Below are positions 24,570-32,947 of a stretch of DNA of 64,000 bases, one piece after another (the stretch's first letter is position 1; each line of letters starts with the position of its first letter). Under the pieces are notes generated by a model that was not told the origin of the DNA, ran no database searches, and was given only the letters and a program-made list of their open reading frames with translations. Both the position numbers and the translations under genes were made by a program. The stretch covers positions 25,812 through 89,811 of the forward strand of contig CANQXA010000002.1 in assembly GCA_947627765.1 (NCBI GenBank), read 5' to 3'. This DNA comes from an uncultured Clostridia bacterium (GTDB lineage: Bacteria; Bacillota; Clostridia; Christensenellales; Borkfalkiaceae).

Positions 24570-27239
24570 TTATTTGCGATTCTTTTTCTTGCCCTTCAAG
24601 CTGTCGAGGTCCACTTCTTCCACCTTCTTATCGGAGGGCTTCACGACCCAAACGACGACGAGCAGGATGAGCAGTACGAGCGAGATGGAGAACATGACGA
24701 CCGCGGTGACGTTGTTGGTCAGCCAATTAGAATGCCCGGGAATGGTATCCGTCTGGTTACGGATCCAAATGACCTTGTAGGCGGAGGTCGTCGTACCGAT
24801 GAGCTCGACGTCGGTGACGTCCACTTTCACGAAGTAATAGCCGCGTTCCTGTGGCAGGAAAGTGAGGGAGTCGGGTTCCCAGTGGTAGGCGTTGTCGGTA
24901 TCGTCCCATTTCTCGTCGTTTTCGCCGATCTCGTCGTTGAAAGGATCGATCTCTTCGAGATAGTCGAGGAGCCAGCCGCCTTCGAACGTGGAGAGGTCGC
25001 CCTTCGCGGCGTTGGCGCTGTCTACGAGATATTGGTAGACGTTTTCGGGAAGATTCTTCTCTTCCACGGCGGTCTCGTCGAAGCGGTAGAGCTTGTAGTC
25101 GGTCTTATACCCGTCGAGCGCGACGATATCGAAGCCCGCGATGGTATAAGAGGTGTTGCGGTAGCCCTGCGTCTGGGTGTCGGAATCCTCGATCACGGGG
25201 CCCGAATAGTCGATGAAGCAGGTGAATTCGGGGATCCCGTCGATGTCCCACACGTTGCTCGTGGTGACGGCGACCAGCTGTCCGTCGTCGTTGTAGTACT
25301 TCATGGCGTTGCCCGCGGCGTCCTGTGCGAAGATACGGAAGGTGTAATCCCCGCGGCGGTCCACTTCCACGCGAAGGTTGTTGTAGCGGAGAGAGGTAGA
25401 GGTGGAAGCCGAAGATCCGATCGCGCTGTCGGGCTTGCGGTAGCAGATGCTGAAACGGAGGTTGCGGTAATCGGCGAAGTTACTGCCGATGAGGTCGCGC
25501 AAAGAGGGGAGGTAGAGATAGGCGCCCCTGCCCGCGCTCACCTTTTCCGCTTCCGCCGTGAGAAGTTCGGCGTACCGCTCTTCCGCCTGTTTTGCTTCGT
25601 CGGACGTATGGTTGGTCTTTTGGTCTTCATTTAAGGTGACGCCGAGATAGCTCGGGCCCTGCGCTTCGAGATCTACCTTGATGTAATCGAACTTGGAATT
25701 ATCGACGAGGAAGAGATCGCTCTTCGTCTTGCCGCAGAGGACTTCCTCTTTGTCGTCGGTCGCGGGCGTGATGACTTCGGGGCAGGTCCAGTTTTCGTCG
25801 AATTCGGCGTATTCCGCGACCGTATAGTGCTTGTTACAGCCGGGGCAGACGTAATACCCGTCGAACCCTTCGTCTTCGGTGGTGGAGCCGACGGTCTCGA
25901 CCGCGCTCTCATCGGCATACCATGTCAGATAGACATAGGTATTGACCGTCGTGAAGCGGCTCTTTGCGGCATGGCATTCGGAGCCGTCATCCTTGGTGCC
26001 GGGGCAGACCCACGCCGTCTCGGTCTCCGTATCCGAGGAGGGAAGGGAGGCGAAAGGGACTTCCTCTTTGTCGTCGCTGTAAAGATAGCCGCAGTCGGGG
26101 CACTTGTGGAGATGGGATTCCCCGTCGTCGAGACGGAAACGGATGGAGACGTACGCGAGATCCTCGGGCGTCTCTTCGGTGGGCATGAAGTAGGTCGAGG
26201 TCGTGAGGCTCAGGTATTCGCCGCTGTATTCCTCGTTGGGTTTGACGTAGTGGTTGTCCTCCTTCTTCGCCATGTAATAGCTACGGGAGGTGCTCACCGT
26301 CTCGTCGATGACGTCGAGAGAGACGTAGGACGAATTGACGTCGAGATTGAAGCGCTGTCCGAGGCGGAAGGAGTAGATCTTTTCGTTGAAGACGAGGACG
26401 GGGGAGGCGTTATCGACCACTCTGCCGTCGCCGTTGAGGCGGAAGCTCTGGCAGTTGAGCGACTTCATGAGCACGGTCTGGCTGAGCTCGTCCTCCGCTT
26501 CTTCATCGAAGGAAGCGCGGAAGGTGATCGGGGTCTGCCCGTCGCTCGAGGAGGAGCGCCATTGGAGATAGTAGCCGCCGATATTGGTGAGCGTGCCCAC
26601 TTTCGAGGACGCGCCGTCCTGTTCAAGATAGAGGGAGAAGTCGCCGCTCGCGCAGTCCGTATCGTCGATCGTGACGGTCACATCCTTGGCGGGATCGACG
26701 GTCACTTTGGTGAGACCTTCGGGCTCTTCCGCGTCCGCGTCGTAATAGGAATCGTGGAGCACAGCCTCGAGCTGTTCTCCCGATTTGCGGAAGACGACGG
26801 TGTTGGTGGACTTCCCGTCCTTCGTGATGTTTTCTTCGGTGCCTTCGAAGGCGATCTCGAACTCCTCGAACGCGATCTCGCCGAAGGAGAACGTCATCGA
26901 GAAGAACTGCGCTTTGCCGGGGTTGGCGAGCGTGCCCGCAGCTTCGTCGTCGGCGACGAACCACTTGAGGGCGAGACTGCGGCGGTAGTAGACTTCCGCG
27001 CTGTGGGGATGGCTGACCGCACCCGTCTCAAAGGTGAACTGCACATACGTTTCGTCCCCTTCGGACGCGCCGACGGAGGAACCCGCGCCGTCGCTATCGA
27101 AGATCTGCGCGGGGGTGACGGGGGCGGCGGAGGCTACGCTTGCGGCGTGGGGAAGCGCTCCGACCGCGAGGCTCAGCGAGAGCACAAAGAGGACGGCGAT
27201 AGAAAGAATCGTGATCAAACGGACCCTGAACTTGCTCAT
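24570..27239 (-). CDS. Membrane-anchored surface protein with two rubredoxin-like modules
   Basis: An 889-residue protein. The signal peptide at residues 1-39 ends ...ASVASAA. Extracellular beta-rich domains follow, and a single transmembrane helix (about 845-866, VVMFSISLVLLILLVVVWVV) plus a basic tail KGKKKNRK anchors it. Two cysteine modules break the beta region. The first has C380, C383, C412 and C422 (CPDCGYLY, then FASLP, WVCP and KSRF). The second has C465, C468, C486 and C502 (YYVCPGCNKHY, WTCP, CGKTKSDLF). Both follow rubredoxin order and flanking residues but have lengthened CP-to-C spacing. ATG is preceded by TTTTAGGAGCAAG. Function unknown; iron or zinc binding outside the cell is an inference. 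Confidence 0.8.
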   Translation of the reverse strand: MSKFRVRLITILSIAVLFVLSLSLAVGALPHAASVASAAPVTPAQIFDSDGAGSSVGASEGDETYVQFTFETGAVSHPHSAEVYYRRSLALKWFVADDEAAGTLANPGKAQFFSMTFSFGEIAFEEFEIAFEGTEENITKDGKSTNTVVFRKSGEQLEAVLHDSYYDADAEEPEGLTKVTVDPAKDVTVTIDDTDCASGDFSLYLEQDGASSKVGTLTNIGGYYLQWRSSSSDGQTPITFRASFDEEAEDELSQTVLMKSLNCQSFRLNGDGRVVDNASPVLVFNEKIYSFRLGQRFNLDVNSSYVSLDVIDETVSTSRSYYMAKKEDNHYVKPNEEYSGEYLSLTTSTYFMPTEETPEDLAYVSIRFRLDDGESHLHKCPDCGYLYSDDKEEVPFASLPSSDTETETAWVCPGTKDDGSECHAAKSRFTTVNTYVYLTWYADESAVETVGSTTEDEGFDGYYVCPGCNKHYTVAEYAEFDENWTCPEVITPATDDKEEVLCGKTKSDLFLVDNSKFDYIKVDLEAQGPSYLGVTLNEDQKTNHTSDEAKQAEERYAELLTAEAEKVSAGRGAYLYLPSLRDLIGSNFADYRNLRFSICYRKPDSAIGSSASTSTSLRYNNLRVEVDRRGDYTFRIFAQDAAGNAMKYYNDDGQLVAVTTSNVWDIDGIPEFTCFIDYSGPVIEDSDTQTQGYRNTSYTIAGFDIVALDGYKTDYKLYRFDETAVEEKNLPENVYQYLVDSANAAKGDLSTFEGGWLLDYLEEIDPFNDEIGENDEKWDDTDNAYHWEPDSLTFLPQERGYYFVKVDVTDVELIGTTTSAYKVIWIRNQTDTIPGHSNWLTNNVTAVVMFSISLVLLILLVVVWVVKPSDKKVEEVDLDSLKGKKKNRK

Positions 27240-27324
27240 ATCTTGCTCCTAAAAAGATTCACGCATTTTGCCGAAGCAAAACCGGTGAGAACGAATGGAA
27301 GGGAACTTTACCCCATTCCTGTTT

Positions 27325-27353
27325 ATTTTACACAATAATTCCGCATTCGTCAA
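27325..27353 (-). promoter_or_regulatory. Promoter of the 889-residue surface protein
   Basis: Leftward TTGACG, 17-bp spacer, TAAAAT. The leader of about 80 nt holds a GGAATGG/CCATTC hairpin and a TTTTGC-TTCG-GCAAAA hairpin. Confidence 0.75.
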
Positions 27354-27430
27354 GCGCAAACGCCTTATTTTACAAGAAAATCTGAATTTCACGAGATTTT
27401 CAAACGCGGGCGCGCGCGGAAACGGGAAAT

Positions 27431-28144
27431 CTACTCGCATAAGATCCCGCCCTCGGGCAGAATGCGGATGCGGAACGCCTTCCACGGGAGTTCTTCGGGG
27501 GGTTCCGCCACAAAGCGCATCCGTTCCTTCTGTACGGGATGGGTAAACGAGAGGGAATACGCCCAAAGCGCGAGCTTTCCCTTTTGGTTCTGCGTCCGCT
27601 CGCCGCCGTAACGCTGGTCCCCGTACACGGGGTGCGCGATCCCCGCCGTTTGCACGCGGATCTGATGGCTCCTGCCCGTGTGGAGGGTGATGTCCGCGAG
27701 GGAGAGCCCGCCCTTTTCGCCGAGGATACGGTAGTCGAGCACGGCGAGCTTGGAGCCGTCCGTACCCTGCGTGCTGAGGTAGACGGTATTGTTCACGGGA
27801 TTTTTCTTCAACCAATTCGTGAGACGTCCTTCCCGCTCGTGGGGGACGCCGTTGAGTACGGCGAGGTACTGCTTGGAGAAGTCGCCCGACCGCATCTGTT
27901 CGGAGAGCCTTCCCGCCGCCTTGCTCGTCTTGGCGAAGACCATCACGCCCCCCGTGGGTCGGTCGAGGCGGTGGACGATCCCGACGAAGGCGTTCCCGGG
28001 CTTGGCGTAAGCCGTCTTCAAATAGTCCCCGAGAAGGCTGTATAGGCTCTCGTCGCCGCTCTCGTCGGGGCAGACGGGAACGTTCTGCGGCTTCAAGACG
28101 ACGAGCAGGTGGTTGTCCTCATAGAGGATGACGGGTTCATTCAT
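27431..28144 (-). CDS. RluA-family RNA pseudouridine synthase (no S4 domain)
   Basis: A 237-residue enzyme isomerising uridine in rRNA or tRNA. The catalytic aspartate lies in VHRLDRPTGGVMVFAK; the later LHTGRSHQIRVQTAGIAHPVYGDQRYG motif is also diagnostic. There is no N-terminal S4 domain, unlike the paralogue at 31703, so it resembles RluA or RluC-like catalytic cores. It overlaps the 3' end of the methyltransferase gene by 8 bp, suggesting a two-gene RNA-modification operon. Target uridine unknown. Confidence 0.93.
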   Translation of the reverse strand: MNEPVILYEDNHLLVVLKPQNVPVCPDESGDESLYSLLGDYLKTAYAKPGNAFVGIVHRLDRPTGGVMVFAKTSKAAGRLSEQMRSGDFSKQYLAVLNGVPHEREGRLTNWLKKNPVNNTVYLSTQGTDGSKLAVLDYRILGEKGGLSLADITLHTGRSHQIRVQTAGIAHPVYGDQRYGGERTQNQKGKLALWAYSLSFTHPVQKERMRFVAEPPEELPWKAFRIRILPEGGILCE

Positions 28145-28997
28145 GGATAAAAATACCTCCTGCGCCGCAGGGCAGCGTGACGTCCTCTAAAGTCGGAAGC
28201 CCGACTTCGTACGACGATACCGTGCCGCGGCGCCCTTTCAAAACGAGCGTCAGAATGTTGGAGAGCACGGCGGGCTGGAGCCCCGTCGTGTAGCTGTTGA
28301 TCAAAAAGAAGAGGGGATCGTCGGAGAGCAGTTTTGCGCACAGCTCGGCAAAGGGGAAGAGTTCGGTCTCGAGTTTCCACATCTCGCCGCCCGGGCCCCT
28401 GCCGTACGAGGGCGGATCCATCACGATGCCGTCGTAGCGGTTGCCGCGGCGGAGTTCGCGGAGGACAAATTTCTTGCAGTCGTCCACGATGTAGCGGATC
28501 CCGCGGGCGATCCCCGAAAGGCGCGCGTTCTCCCCCGCCCGTTCCACCATGCCCTTGGCGGCGTCCACATGGGTGACTTCTGCGCCCGCCTTGGCGAGTG
28601 CGACCGTCGCCCCGCCGGTGTATGCGAAGAGGTTCAGGATCTTGACGGGACGGTGCGCGCGGCGTACGATCTCGGACATGGTATCCCAATTCACCGCCTG
28701 CTCGGGGAAGAGCCCCGTATGTTTGAAGCCCATCGGCTTGACTTTGAAGACGAGATCGCGGTATCCGATCTCCCAGCTCTCGGGGAGGGGACGGAAGAAC
28801 TCCCAGCTTCCGCCGCCGTTTGCACTGCGGTGATAGACGGCGTCCAGCCCGGGGTAGGAAAAGAGATCCTGCTGTGCCTTCCAGATCACCTGCGGATCTG
28901 GACGCAGGAGCGTATATTCCCCCCAGCGTTCGAGTTTGTAGCCGTCTCCCGTGGCAAGGACGGTATAATCTTTCCAGCCTTCCGCCAAACGAATCAT
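28137..28997 (-). CDS. RlmI-like class I SAM methyltransferase (no PUA domain)
   Basis: A 286-residue protein. A beta-rich N-terminus (YTVLATGDGYKLERWGEYTLLRPDPQVIW) precedes a Rossmann methyltransferase with ILNLFAYTGGATVALAKAGAEVTHVDAAKG (SAM site) and the catalytic MDPPSYGRGPGG. The family is PF10672, rRNA cytosine-C5 type. The PUA domain of E. coli RlmI is missing. Start set at ATG 28997, where a consensus promoter predicts a leaderless mRNA; the same frame stays open to 29762, but that part has no coding character. Confidence 0.88.
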   Translation of the reverse strand: MIRLAEGWKDYTVLATGDGYKLERWGEYTLLRPDPQVIWKAQQDLFSYPGLDAVYHRSANGGGSWEFFRPLPESWEIGYRDLVFKVKPMGFKHTGLFPEQAVNWDTMSEIVRRAHRPVKILNLFAYTGGATVALAKAGAEVTHVDAAKGMVERAGENARLSGIARGIRYIVDDCKKFVLRELRRGNRYDGIVMDPPSYGRGPGGEMWKLETELFPFAELCAKLLSDDPLFFLINSYTTGLQPAVLSNILTLVLKGRRGTVSSYEVGLPTLEDVTLPCGAGGIFIHE

Positions 28998-29003
28998 AGA
29001 ACT

Positions 29004-29032
29004 ATTATAATAGAACGCGCGGCGTTTGTAAA
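29004..29032 (-). promoter_or_regulatory. Promoter of the methyltransferase gene, predicting a leaderless mRNA
   Basis: Leftward TTTACA, 17-bp spacer, TATAAT, then 6 nt (AGTTCT) and the ATG. Confidence 0.75.
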
Positions 29033-29058
29033 GCAAAACGCCGCGCGAATGTGAATTT

Positions 29059-29403
29059 TCATGAATTTGATGACTCGTCCTGCTGTGCCGTCTCCCCTGC
29101 GGCGGGCTCCGTTTTCGTCCGTTTTTGCGGTTTGACGATCTTGCGGTAGTAGCCGAAGAGGAAGAGCGCCAAAAAGACGGCGTCGCACACGATCCACGTG
29201 AGGGACCATGCGGCGAACAGCACGCCGAGCGAGCGGTGGGAGGCGAAGTAGGCGGAGAGGAGATGCCTTCCGAGGAGCGTAAACGTCCCCCCGTGCGCGA
29301 CGCCGACGGCGGTGACCGAGAGGATACAGAGCAGGGCGATCCGTTTGATGCGTTTTTGCTTGCCCGCGCAAAAGTCAACCTTCCGATTGTCCCTTCCGCC
29401 GCA
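29059..29403 (-). pseudogene. Coding-like frame for a small membrane protein lacking a start codon
   Basis: This leftward frame has strong third-position G/C bias and encodes two hydrophobic segments (IALLCILSVTAVGVAHGG and LGVLFAAWSLTWIVCDAVFLALFLFGYY) with a charged tail ending DESSNS. The frame is open from a TAA at 29404-29406, but no ATG, GTG or TTG lies upstream of the hydrophobic part. A plausible N-terminus (MKNNAAEGTIGRL) lies in another frame and would join by a shift near the A5 run at about 29354. It may be a frameshifted gene, an assembly error, or use an unusual start. Confidence 0.4.
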
Positions 29404-29471
29404 TTATTTTTCATGGAATTTTCCCGCATAACCTTGCCCAAAGCGCGCAGAATGGGATTAGGAGGTAACAA

Positions 29472-29717
29472 ATGGTCATTGCCAATCTCATTTCTTATAT
29501 TCTTGTGCTCGTGGGGGCGCTGAATTGGGGGCTCTTCGGGATCTTCGATTTCAATCTCGTCTCGGCGATCTTCATGGGCCCGCGCGCCGTGGGCTCCATC
29601 ATCGTGTACTCGCTCATCACGCTTGCGGCGGTGTGGCTCATCATCTCGCCCATCATCACGAACGGTGCGCTCAAACTCAGGGGCAACCGCGTCGTGCGCG
29701 AAGATCACGGAGCATAA
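29472..29717 (+). CDS. DUF378 membrane protein
   Basis: An 81-residue protein with two transmembrane segments. It starts MVIANLISYILVLVGALNWGLFGIF and continues with FNLVSAIFMG, and the family signature GALNWGL is clear. DUF378 proteins are small inner-membrane proteins of unknown function. Ribosome site TTAGGAGGTAACAA is excellent. It ends before a terminator-like hairpin that separates it from feoA. Confidence 0.88.
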   Translation: MVIANLISYILVLVGALNWGLFGIFDFNLVSAIFMGPRAVGSIIVYSLITLAAVWLIISPIITNGALKLRGNRVVREDHGA

Positions 29718-29728
29718 CGTTCGTCTCC

Positions 29729-29767
29729 TGCGGAACGGGCATAATCGTCGCCCGCTCCGCATTTTTT
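29729..29767 (+). terminator. Terminator after DUF378, just before feoA
   Basis: Stem TGCGGA-CGGGC paired with GCCCG-TCCGCA (one mismatch), followed by TTTTTT. It ends 7 nt before the feoA start, so it could also attenuate feoAB. Confidence 0.7.
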
Positions 29768-29773
29768 ATAGTG

Positions 29774-29998
29774 ATGACAATCTGCGACATGAAACGGGGA
29801 GAGAGCGCCGTCGTGCTCAAAGTGGAGCTCTCGCGGGAGCTGAGGGAGCGGATGCTCTCCTTCCGCATCCATGCGGGGGCGAAGATCACCATGCTCAAAG
29901 TCTCTCCCTTCAAAAAGACCTATCTTCTTCAAGCGGGAAGTTCCCGCGTTGCGCTCGCCCGCGACGCCGCCCTCGGAGTACGCGTATGGCGGACGTGA
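29774..29998 (+). CDS. feoA: FeoA, ferrous iron transport accessory protein
   Basis: A 74-residue SH3-like protein starting MTICDMKRGESAVVLKV, with the following SFRIHAGAKITMLKVSPF and a C-terminal ALARDAALGVRVW. This is the normal FeoA layout. It overlaps feoB by 13 bp. No convincing ribosome site or promoter is seen: the start lies immediately after the terminator T-run, so expression control is unclear. Confidence 0.85.
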   Translation: MTICDMKRGESAVVLKVELSRELRERMLSFRIHAGAKITMLKVSPFKKTYLLQAGSSRVALARDAALGVRVWRT

Positions 29999-31863
29999 TC
30001 CTCCTCGCCGGCAATCCCAATGCAGGGAAGAGCACGCTCTTCAACCGTCTGACCCACGGGCACGCCCGCGTCGGGAATTGGCACGGCGTCACCGTAGACG
30101 CCCTCGCGGGGAAGACGGAGATCGGCGGGCGGGAAACCGTGCTCGTCGATCTTCCGGGGATCTACGACGTCGGCGGGCAGAGCATGGAGGAAAAGTTCGC
30201 CTGCCGTTACATCCGGGAACGCCCTTCCGCCGCACTGCTCTTCGTCGCGGAGTATGCGACGCTTCCCCGCGCGCTCGGGCTCGTCTATGCCCTTGCAAAG
30301 GAGAGACGGTGCCTGCTCGTTCTCACCAAGCGGCGCAGGTTTTTCCGCGAGGGCGGAAGGATCGACCTTGCCGCCCTCTCCCTTGCGCTCGGCATTCCCG
30401 CAATCGACGCACAGGACAAAAATTTGAAGGAAATTCTCGCCGAGACAGTAAACGGGGCATCCATGTCCGCAAGAGAGTGCGACATTTCCGCTTTTTATAC
30501 CCCGCCGCGGGCGGGACTTTCCCGTGCGGACGCGCTGATCCTCAACCCCTTTTTCGGCTTGCCCCTCTTCCTCTTTCTCATCGGGCTCGCCTTTTTCCTC
30601 ACGTTTGCGCGGGGCGTCTTCGGCGACGTCATGAAGCGGGGGATCGAGCGTCTGTTTTCGGAAGTGCTTGCGGGATATGCGCGGCGGATCCCGTCCCCCG
30701 TCGCGCGGAGCCTTGTCGCAGACGGGATCTTGAAAAGTCTCGGCTCCGTGCTCTCCTTTTTGCCGCAGATCATGTTGCTTCACCTTTTCCTCGTCCTGCT
30801 CGAAGAGAGCGGGCTCATCTCCCGCCTCGCCTATCTCTCGGACGGCTTTTTCTCCCGCCTCGGGCTCTCGGGAAGGGCGGTCTTTTCGTTGCTCATGGGA
30901 TTCGGTTGTACGGCCGCGGCGATCATCTCGACGCGCGGCTTAGACGATAAGCGGATGCAACGGCGGGTGATCCGCCTGCTTCCCTACCTCTCATGCAGTG
31001 CAAAACTGCCCGTCTACCTCGTCCTTTCGGCATCCTTCTTTCCCGACCCCTTCGCGGCGGCGGCGCTTCTCTATCTCTTGGGTGCGGGGATCGCCGTCCT
31101 TCTCGCCTTTCTGACGCGCGGAGAGCGCCGCCCGCTCGTGATGGAACTCGCCCCGCTTCAGATCCCGCAACCCTTTTTTGTCTTGAAATCCTTGCTCTTT
31201 CAAGCCAAACAGTTTATAATAAAGGTAGCGACGGTCATCCTCGCCTTTCTGCTCTTTTCGTGGCTGCTCTCCTCGTTCGACCTCTCTTTCCGTCTCGCCG
31301 AGCCCGAAAACAGCATCCTCGCCCACGTCTGCGGGAAGTTGGGCTTCCTCTTTGCGCCCGCGGGCATGAACGATTGGCGGGTGACCTACGCCGCACTTTC
31401 GGGCTTGGTGGCAAAGGAGAACGTCGCCGCGGCGCTCGCCATGTTCTACGGGGGATTTCCCTACGGCGCCGCAAGCGCGTTTGCCTTTTCCGTCTTCATC
31501 CTCACCTGTTCGCCCTGCGTCTCGGCGATCGCGGCGTCCGGGCGGGAGATCGGAAGGCTTGCCGCCCTCGGGGACGCCCTGCTCCAAACCGCGTCCGCGC
31601 TCATCTTTTGTTATCTCACCTATGCGCTCTGCCGCGGGGGATGGGTGTACGTCCTGCCCGCGCTCGCCCCGGTAGCGGCGCTTGCGATTTTGGGGAAATC
31701 TCTTGAAAAAATTCACCGTCACAACCGAAACCGACCTCAAAGAGTTCACAGGCGCCGTCTGCGCGCAGGCGTCGCTCTGTCTTCGCGCCCTTCTGAAAAA
31801 GCGGGAGGTACGCGTCAACGGCGTCAAGACGGGGGAGAACGTCCGCTTGAAAGCGGGCGATGA
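29986..31863 (+). CDS. feoB: FeoB ferrous iron transporter, divergent G domain
   Basis: A 625-residue protein. The N-terminal G domain has G1 GNPNAGKS (residues 9-16), GNWHGVTV, and G3 DLPG (55-58). The G4 site, NxxD in normal FeoB, reads TKRR at 114-117, and G5 is also unrecognisable. The membrane part keeps both gate motifs: FGCTAAAIISTRGLDD, then YLSCSAKLPVY, and later SGLVAKENVAAAL and LTCSPCVSAI. Start at ATG 29986. The last 54 codons overlap the next gene in another frame and are arginine-rich, so the original stop seems lost. Confidence 0.88.
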   Translation: MADVILLAGNPNAGKSTLFNRLTHGHARVGNWHGVTVDALAGKTEIGGRETVLVDLPGIYDVGGQSMEEKFACRYIRERPSAALLFVAEYATLPRALGLVYALAKERRCLLVLTKRRRFFREGGRIDLAALSLALGIPAIDAQDKNLKEILAETVNGASMSARECDISAFYTPPRAGLSRADALILNPFFGLPLFLFLIGLAFFLTFARGVFGDVMKRGIERLFSEVLAGYARRIPSPVARSLVADGILKSLGSVLSFLPQIMLLHLFLVLLEESGLISRLAYLSDGFFSRLGLSGRAVFSLLMGFGCTAAAIISTRGLDDKRMQRRVIRLLPYLSCSAKLPVYLVLSASFFPDPFAAAALLYLLGAGIAVLLAFLTRGERRPLVMELAPLQIPQPFFVLKSLLFQAKQFIIKVATVILAFLLFSWLLSSFDLSFRLAEPENSILAHVCGKLGFLFAPAGMNDWRVTYAALSGLVAKENVAAALAMFYGGFPYGAASAFAFSVFILTCSPCVSAIAASGREIGRLAALGDALLQTASALIFCYLTYALCRGGWVYVLPALAPVAALAILGKSLEKIHRHNRNRPQRVHRRRLRAGVALSSRPSEKAGGTRQRRQDGGERPLESGR

Positions 31864-32506
31864 AGTCTCTTACTACCTCACTCCCGCCGAGGAAGCGATC
31901 AAGGTCTACGGCGTCTTGTACGAGGATGACAACGTGCTCGTCATCGACAAGGAGAGCGGCGTCAATTCGGAGGCGATCTTCTTCTCGCTCGCCCCGCAGG
32001 GATACCGCCCCGTCCACCGTTTAGACCGCAACACCGAGGGCGTGATGATCCTCGCAAAAAACGAAGCGGCGGAAGAAGAGCTCCTGTCCTGTTTCCAAAA
32101 GCGGCGGGTCAAAAAGGAATATCTCGCCCTCGTCTTCGGACATGGTATGCCCAAACACGCTGTGGAACGCGCGTATCTCGAAAAGGACGCGCACGCGAAG
32201 CGCGTGACCGTACGCGCGCAGGGGAGGGGAGACGCCATCGAGACGGAGTTTCAAACGCTCGAAGAGAGAGGGGAGACAACGCTCCTTCTCGTCACCCTCC
32301 ACACGGGGAAGACGCACCAGATCCGCGCCCACCTCGCCTTTTTGGGCTATCCCGTCGTGGGGGACGAAAAGTATGGCGACCATGCGGCGAACCGCAAATT
32401 CCACGCCGCAAGGCAGCGCCTTCTCTCCAAGCGGCTCGTCCTATGGTCCGAGGGAAGCCTCACCTATCTTTCGGGCAGGGAATTCGTCTCCCCGAAAAAT
32501 TTGTAA
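31703..32506 (+). CDS. RluA/RluD-family pseudouridine synthase with S4 domain
   Basis: A 267-residue protein. An N-terminal S4-type RNA-binding region (CLRALLKKREVRVNGVKTGENVRLKAGDEV) precedes the catalytic domain with the aspartate in VHRLDRNTEGVMILAK and the LHTGKTHQIRAHLAFLGYPVVGDEKYG motif. Start chosen at TTG 31703 (MKKFTV), where GGGGAAATC may serve as ribosome site; a TTG at 31682 is the alternative. The gene overlaps feoB by 161 bp. Targets probably 23S rRNA. Confidence 0.88.
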   Translation: MKKFTVTTETDLKEFTGAVCAQASLCLRALLKKREVRVNGVKTGENVRLKAGDEVSYYLTPAEEAIKVYGVLYEDDNVLVIDKESGVNSEAIFFSLAPQGYRPVHRLDRNTEGVMILAKNEAAEEELLSCFQKRRVKKEYLALVFGHGMPKHAVERAYLEKDAHAKRVTVRAQGRGDAIETEFQTLEERGETTLLLVTLHTGKTHQIRAHLAFLGYPVVGDEKYGDHAANRKFHAARQRLLSKRLVLWSEGSLTYLSGREFVSPKNL

Positions 32507-32525
32507 AAAAATTTACCGAAAACGC

Positions 32526-32554
32526 TTGACGGCGTTTTTTGTTTGTGTTATTAT
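32526..32554 (+). promoter_or_regulatory. Promoter of the arsR/P-ATPase operon
   Basis: TTGACG, 17-bp spacer, TATTAT. The -10 box overlaps the ArsR operator. Confidence 0.8.
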
Positions 32555-32573
32555 ATGAACAAGTATTCATATA
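32552..32573 (+). promoter_or_regulatory. ArsR/SmtB-type operator
   Basis: A palindrome built on TATGAAC-AAGT-ATTCATA. It matches the TATGAA/TTCATA core that CzrA- and CadC-type repressors bind, and it covers the -10 region. Confidence 0.75.
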
Positions 32574-32592
32574 TTGATATTGGAGGTCAAAG

Positions 32593-32940
32593 GTGCACTG
32601 CGGACACGAACGGGAACATGAGCTCGCGGCGAAGCGGGCGGCGGAGAATATGCCCTCGGGGGAACAGGTAGAGCGGGTCGCGGCGCTCTTCAAGGCGATC
32701 AGCGAACCTTCGCGGCTCAAGATCCTCTTCGCCCTGCGGCACGGGGAGATGTGCGTCTTCCACATCGTCGAGGCGGTGGGGGGAGCGCAGAGCGCCGTCA
32801 GCCACCAACTGCGCCTTTTGAAGGCGGCGGGCATGGTGAAGGCGCGCCGGGACGGGCAGAACATCGCCTATTCCCTTGCGGACGAGCACGTTGTCGCCGT
32901 GTTGGAGCTCGCCTGCACCCATCTCGACTGTAAACTATGA
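32593..32940 (+). CDS. ArsR/SmtB-family metal-sensing repressor
   Basis: A 115-residue winged-helix repressor from GTG 32593 (GGAGGTCAAAG). The fold is clear: AISEPSRLKILFALRHGEMCVFHIVEAVGGAQSAVSHQLRLLKAAGMV. Potential metal ligands are the N-terminal CGHEREHE cluster, the cysteine in EMCVFHI (the alpha3 position used by CadC/ArsR) and the C-terminal CTHLDC. Together they suggest a soft-metal sensor (Cd, Pb, Zn). It lies 7 bp before the P-type ATPase gene and downstream of its own operator. Confidence 0.9.
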   Translation: MHCGHEREHELAAKRAAENMPSGEQVERVAALFKAISEPSRLKILFALRHGEMCVFHIVEAVGGAQSAVSHQLRLLKAAGMVKARRDGQNIAYSLADEHVVAVLELACTHLDCKL

Positions 32941-32947
32941 GGTCAGT

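Noticed and set aside
28998..29762. N-terminal extension of the RlmI-like methyltransferase
   Set aside because: The extension is Arg/Ser-rich shadow sequence and crosses a promoter; the family starts near 28997.
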